From Roseomonas nitratireducens (lineage in GTDB: Bacteria; Pseudomonadota; Alphaproteobacteria; Acetobacterales; Acetobacteraceae), in the NCBI RefSeq assembly GCF_017813355.1, contig NZ_JAGIYZ010000012.1:1-64000 (forward strand): a DNA stretch of 64,000 nt, read 5' to 3'. Of this stretch, positions 60,507 through 64,000 are shown one piece after another. The translations under genes and the position numbers were made by a program. The notes beneath the pieces were generated by a model. It was not told where the DNA came from. It did not search any database and saw nothing but the letters and a program-made list of their open reading frames with translations. Position 1 is the stretch's first letter. Each line of letters starts with the position of its first letter.

Positions 60507-61150
60507 GCATCGGCACGCCGGAGGCGCTGCGGCACCTCCGGCGGGACCCCGCGCTCAAGCGCGTCATCCGACAGGTCGGCCCCTGCACGCTGACGCCGGC
60601 GCGGCGCCAGCCCTATGAGGCGCTGGTGCGCGCCATCGCCCACCAGCAGGTGCATGGGCGGGCGGCGGAGGCGATCCTCGGCCGCTTCCTGGCCCTGTGC
60701 GACCAGAAGGGCTTCCCGACGCCCGAGACGGTGCTCGCGCTGACGCCCGAGCAGATGCGCGCCTGCGGGCTTTCGGCCAACAAGGTGCTCGCCATCCGCG
60801 ACATCGCGGAGAAGGCGGCGCTCGGCATCGTGCCGACGCGCGCGGCCGCGCGGCGCCTGTCCGACGACGCGCTGGTCGAGCGGCTGGTCCCCCTGCGCGG
60901 CGTCGGGCGCTGGACGGTGGAGATGCTGCTGATCTTCACCCTCGGCCGGCCGGACATTCTGCCGGTGGACGATTTCGGCGTGCGGGAGGGCTATCGCCTC
61001 GCCGCCGGGCTCGACGAACAGCCCAAGCCGCGCGCGCTGGCCGAGATCGGGGAGGCCTGGGCGCCGTACCGCACCACCGCCGCCTGGTATTTCTGGCGGG
61101 CCGCGGACCTCGCCAAGGAAGGGCGCTTCAGGCCGCCGCAGGCGATCTGA
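60503..61150 (+). CDS. AlkA-type DNA-3-methyladenine glycosylase
   Basis: 215 residues, HhH-GPD fold. IAHQQVHGRAAEAILGRF (about 46-63) is followed by the hairpin-helix-hairpin LVPLRGVGRWTVEMLLIFTLGRPDILPVDDFGVREG in outline (about 130-165), with the catalytic Asp in PVDD(F/Y)G near 154. It removes alkylated purines in base excision repair. It lacks the N-terminal AlkA domain, as in short bacterial homologues. The GTG start overlaps the dctM stop, so expression follows that of the transporter operon unless an internal promoter exists. Confidence 0.92.
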   Translation: MSIGTPEALRHLRRDPALKRVIRQVGPCTLTPARRQPYEALVRAIAHQQVHGRAAEAILGRFLALCDQKGFPTPETVLALTPEQMRACGLSANKVLAIRDIAEKAALGIVPTRAAARRLSDDALVERLVPLRGVGRWTVEMLLIFTLGRPDILPVDDFGVREGYRLAAGLDEQPKPRALAEIGEAWAPYRTTAAWYFWRAADLAKEGRFRPPQAI

Positions 61151-61189
61151 TGCCCGGCCGGCACGGATGCGCCCCGTGCCGGACGCGGA

Positions 61190-62368
61190 TCAGCGCGCGG
61201 CCGCCCCGCGCATGACCAGCGCCTCGGTCAGCGCCGGAATGTGCTCCCGGAACGCGAAGAAGCCCTTGGTCGCGCGCGGCCAGCACAGGCTGTCCCAGTC
61301 CCGCCGCAGGCGCAGCGGCTTCAGGGGCGCCAGCGCATCCGCCGTCCAGCCGACCGGCGCCCAGGGTGTCACGATGCGCGCCGCGCCATGCGCCGCGGCG
61401 AAGGCCGCGATGTCTTCCAGCGCCACGCGCCGCGCCGGCACGCCGAAATGCGCGGCGGCGCGCGCCAGTGCATCCTCCATCGCGCCTTCCGCGAAGGCGC
61501 GCGCACCAGGCGCCACGCCAACCGGCGAGCGCCGGTCCGCCGTCGCCACGCCCGCCACCGCCACGATGCGCGCCGCGCCGAGGTCGAGGCTTTCCGGATG
61601 CAGGTCGTCCTCATGCAGCAGCAGCAGGGCCGACCCCTCCGGCACGCGGTCCGGCGGCGGCAGCGCGGCGGCGGGCGGCGCCGGGCCGTCATCGAGCGGC
61701 GCGGGGTCCTCCTCCAGCTGCCCGCGCGGATCGAAGCGCCCGCCGGTGAAGCGCGCGATGTTCTCCGCCCGCGCGACATAGTGCTTGCCCCGCGTCTGCA
61801 TCCCCGCGACCCAGCGCCAGGACAGGGTGTTGGACGCCGCATCGGCATCGAGGAGGTGGCGCAGGAAGACATCCGCACCCAGCGCCCAGGGCAGGCGCAG
61901 CGTGAAGATCCAGATGCTGGCGAACCACATGCGGGCGTGGTTGTGCAGCCAGCCGGTCTCAATCAGTTCGCGCGCCCAGGCGTCGAAGCAGGCGATACCA
62001 GTCTCCCCGCGCAGCGCGGCCTCATGGCCCGGCGGCGGGGCGGCCAGCGCGGCGTCGCGCGCGGCGCGAAAGCGGTCCCAGACGACGGGCCGCATCTCCA
62101 GCCAGCCCTTCCAGTAGGACCGCCAGAAGACCTCCTGGATGAATTTTTCCGCCGCGCGGGGGCCGTGCTGCGAGATCGCGGCCGCGACTAGGTCGCGCTC
62201 CGTCACCAGCCGGTGGCGCACATGGGGCGAGAGCATCGAGACATCCCGCCGCGCGCCCGGCCCCGGGTCGTGGTTGCGCCCCGCTTCATAGGCGCGGCCC
62301 ATGCGCGGGGCGAAGGCGTCGAGGCGCGCGAGGGCGGCGGCGCGGCTGGGCGGGGCGATCTCCGTCAT
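61190..62368 (-). CDS. Cryptochrome/photolyase-like FAD protein with reversed domain order
   Basis: 392 residues. The FAD-binding helical domain comes first (about 40-225): SPHVRHRLVTERDL, EVFWRSYWKGWLE, GWLHNHARMWFASIW, and NTLSWRWVAGMQTRGKHYV with ENIARFTGGRF. Canonical photolyases have an alpha/beta antenna domain before this. Here an alpha/beta-like segment follows instead (about 245-392: ALLLLHEDDLHPESLDLG, RIVAVAGVA, GAARIVTPWAPVG), ending DSLCWPRATKGFFAF, a motif usually near the end of the antenna-lacking group. DNA repair or blue-light sensing are both possible. Confidence 0.85.
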   Translation of the reverse strand: MTEIAPPSRAAALARLDAFAPRMGRAYEAGRNHDPGPGARRDVSMLSPHVRHRLVTERDLVAAAISQHGPRAAEKFIQEVFWRSYWKGWLEMRPVVWDRFRAARDAALAAPPPGHEAALRGETGIACFDAWARELIETGWLHNHARMWFASIWIFTLRLPWALGADVFLRHLLDADAASNTLSWRWVAGMQTRGKHYVARAENIARFTGGRFDPRGQLEEDPAPLDDGPAPPAAALPPPDRVPEGSALLLLHEDDLHPESLDLGAARIVAVAGVATADRRSPVGVAPGARAFAEGAMEDALARAAAHFGVPARRVALEDIAAFAAAHGAARIVTPWAPVGWTADALAPLKPLRLRRDWDSLCWPRATKGFFAFREHIPALTEALVMRGAAAR

Positions 62369-62447
62369 GGGCGCGCATGTGGCCGGGCGGGCCGCGCCCG
62401 CAAGCCCGCCGCGCTGCCGCCATCATCGCGCGCATGATGCGTCGCCG

Positions 62448-63329
62448 ATGGCGAAGATGATCGGACGGCGCGGCGTGCTCGCGGGCCTGGGCGGCCTCGC
62501 GGCGGCGGGGGTGCTCGGCGCGGGCTACGGGCTAGGCGTGGAGCCCTTCCTGCGGCTGGCGGTGCAGCGGCATCGCGTGGCGCCGGCGGGATGGCCGCCG
62601 GGGCTGTCGCTGCGCGTCGTGCTGCTGGCGGACCTGCATGCCGGCGCGCCGCTGATGGACGAGGCGCGGATCGAGCGCATCGTCGCCGCGGCCAATGCGC
62701 TCGACCCCGACCTGACGCTGCTGCTGGGCGACTACGGGCCGTCCATCCGCCTCGTCTCCCGCGTGCTGGCGCATGCGGATGTGGCGCGGCGCCTGGCCGC
62801 GCTGCGCGCCCGGCACGGCGTCTTCGCCATCAACGGCAACCACGATTGGTGGGAGGACAGGGAGGCGATGCGCATCGGGCGCGGCGCCGTGCCCTCCATC
62901 GCCCGCGCGCTGGACGGCGCGGGCATTCCCGTGCTGCGCAACGCGGTGCTGCGCGCGGGGCCGGTGCTGGTGGGCGGGCTCGATTCCTCCTGGGCCTTCG
63001 GCCTGCGCCGCGGCGCGGACGACTTGCCGCGGCTGATGGACCAGGTCGCGGGCGACGCGCCGCTGCTGCTGATGGCGCATGAGCCCGACATGTTCGAGTC
63101 CGTGCCCGCGCGCGTCGCCGCGACCTTTTCCGGCCACACCCATGGCGGCCAGGTGCGGCTGATGGGCTGGTCGCCAGTGGTCCCGTCCCGCCACGGCAAC
63201 CGCTACGCCTGGGGCCATGTGCGGGAGGGCGGGCGGGACCTTGTGGTCTCGGGCGGGCTTGGCGTGTCCACCCTGCCCGTGCGCTTCGGCGTGCCGCCGG
63301 AGGTCACGCTGGTGGAGTTGTCGGCCTAG
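62448..63329 (+). CDS. YkuE/YaeI-type metallophosphoesterase
   Basis: 293 residues. An N-terminal Arg-rich and hydrophobic segment (KMIGRRGVLAGLGGLAAAGVLGAGYG) looks like a membrane anchor or Tat-like signal, though only a partial RR motif is present. Phosphoesterase motifs: LLADLHAG (about 61), LLLGDYG, NGNHDWWED (about 128), MAHEPDMF and FSGHTHGGQV (about 230). It belongs to the envelope-facing group that includes lipid-A-linked and UDP-sugar hydrolases. It overlaps the convergent hydrolase gene by 4 bp at the 3' end. Confidence 0.88.
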   Translation: MAKMIGRRGVLAGLGGLAAAGVLGAGYGLGVEPFLRLAVQRHRVAPAGWPPGLSLRVVLLADLHAGAPLMDEARIERIVAAANALDPDLTLLLGDYGPSIRLVSRVLAHADVARRLAALRARHGVFAINGNHDWWEDREAMRIGRGAVPSIARALDGAGIPVLRNAVLRAGPVLVGGLDSSWAFGLRRGADDLPRLMDQVAGDAPLLLMAHEPDMFESVPARVAATFSGHTHGGQVRLMGWSPVVPSRHGNRYAWGHVREGGRDLVVSGGLGVSTLPVRFGVPPEVTLVELSA

Positions 63330-64000
63330 GGACCGAGGAAGGGCTCCAGCGCGGCGAGGAAGCCGCCCGGGTTCTCCGCATGCAGCCAATGCCCGGCATC
63401 GGCCACGGTGGCGAAGTCCGCGCGCGGGAACAGCGCGCGGAAGGCCTCGTGATGCTCGGCGCGGATGTAGGGCGACCGCGCGCCGGCCATGACCAGCGTC
63501 GGCCCGCCAAAGGTCGCGCCGGGGGCGGCGGTGAAATCCTCGATGGCGGGCATGGCGGCGGCGATTTCCGCCAGGCCCAGGCGCCACGACGGCGGGTCGG
63601 CCTCGAAGCGCAGGCTCTGCAGCAGGAAGGCGCGGATGCCCGCTTCCGGGATGGTCGCCGCCAGGGCTTCGTCCGCCGCCTTGCGCGTGAGCCCCGGCGC
63701 GAGCGGCAGCGCCTGCATCGCCGCGACATAGGCGCGCAGCGTCGGGCGGTAGCGCACCGGCGCGATGTCGGCGACCACCAGCCGCTCGACGCGGTCCGGC
63801 CGCGCCAGGGCCAGCGTCATCGCCACCTTGCCGCCCATCGAATGGCCCAGCACCGCGGCACGGGGGATGCCGGCGGCGTCCATCGTCTCCGCCACGTCGG
63901 CCGCCATGGCGGCGTAGGACATGTCGGCGTGGTGCGGCGATGCGCCGTGGTTGCGCAGGTCGGGCGCCAGCACGCGGAAGCGCGGCGCCAATGCCTTGCG
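63326..64000 (-). CDS. Alpha/beta-hydrolase (YbfF-like esterase), 5' end cut by window
   Basis: About 225 residues are visible; the N-terminus runs past 64000. Features: LAPDLRNHGASPH (HG--), nucleophile elbow GHSMGGKVAMTLA, VVADIAPVRY, a lid, TLVMAGARSPYI, and the catalytic His in DAGHWLHAE near the C-terminus. This order is that of the YbfF/PGAP1-like esterase family acting on acyl-CoA or short esters. The 3' end overlaps the phosphoesterase gene by four bases. Confidence 0.88.
   Translation of the reverse strand, partial: RKALAPRFRVLAPDLRNHGASPHHADMSYAAMAADVAETMDAAGIPRAAVLGHSMGGKVAMTLALARPDRVERLVVADIAPVRYRPTLRAYVAAMQALPLAPGLTRKAADEALAATIPEAGIRAFLLQSLRFEADPPSWRLGLAEIAAAMPAIEDFTAAPGATFGGPTLVMAGARSPYIRAEHHEAFRALFPRADFATVADAGHWLHAENPGGFLAALEPFLGP

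Noticed and set aside
1-64000. tRNA, rRNA or riboswitch
   Set aside because: I saw no T-loop consensus with matching acceptor stem, no rRNA stretches and no recognisable riboswitch core. A covariance-model scan would be decisive and was not possible.

Overview
This is 64 kb of a very GC-rich chromosome with dense, often overlapping genes (ATGA, GTGA and TGATG junctions). The gene content suggests an alphaproteobacterium of the Acetobacteraceae, probably Roseomonas-like. The main signs are five periplasmic binding proteins of the Bug/TctC type, three TRAP systems, a DUF1491 protein, an NdvA-type glucan exporter and many small-molecule hydrolases and dehydrogenases. The taxonomic placement is inferred from gene content, not from a marker gene.

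Layout. 0-5 kb: the tail of an IS5-type transposase, DUF1491, a hairpin repeat array, an OmpA-like protein, cytochrome b561, a DUF429 protein and a phosphoesterase. 4.7-8.15 kb: an accessory patch with a caspase-family protein, its translationally coupled secreted partner and a broken serine recombinase. 8.2-16.5 kb: PanE-like reductase with creatininase, an M20 amidohydrolase, a complete tripartite tricarboxylate transporter (TctC-B-A), a thioesterase and ManC. 16.5-17 kb: a second hairpin repeat array. 17.5-21.6 kb: a TRAP operon with two tandem binding proteins. 21.6-35 kb: DedA, VOC, MscL, a GGDEF-EAL protein, a 1518-residue DUF4011/helicase/nuclease protein, a cation/proton antiporter, DUF1003, an SDR, a third (inverted) repeat array and a CBS protein.

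35-46.6 kb: NdvA-like exporter, three tandem Bug proteins, a reverse-strand TRAP operon, a coupled pair of divergent enzymes (racemase-like and TauD-like) and an M20 peptidase. 46.6-50 kb: an autotransporter facing an unrecognised zinc-ribbon protein. 50-64 kb: SDR with a PanE-like reductase, a DMT exporter, a GGCT-like protein, MBL hydrolase with LctP-like permease, another Bug protein, TerC, a third TRAP operon ending in an AlkA-type glycosylase, a photolyase-like protein with unusual domain order, a phosphoesterase and a cut-off alpha/beta hydrolase.

The overall theme is uptake and processing of organic acids, amides and amino-acid derivatives: binding proteins and permeases sit beside hydrolases, racemase-like proteins and dehydrogenases. 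The most unusual signal is not a gene. It is a family of roughly 139-bp tandem repeats in three intergenic arrays. Each unit carries two hairpins whose stem sequences differ between copies while pairing is kept. The other items most worth pursuing are the stop-codon-in-loop palindrome at the end of manC, the caspase module, the solitary helicase-nuclease and the operon of two enzymes that lack family-typical catalytic residues.
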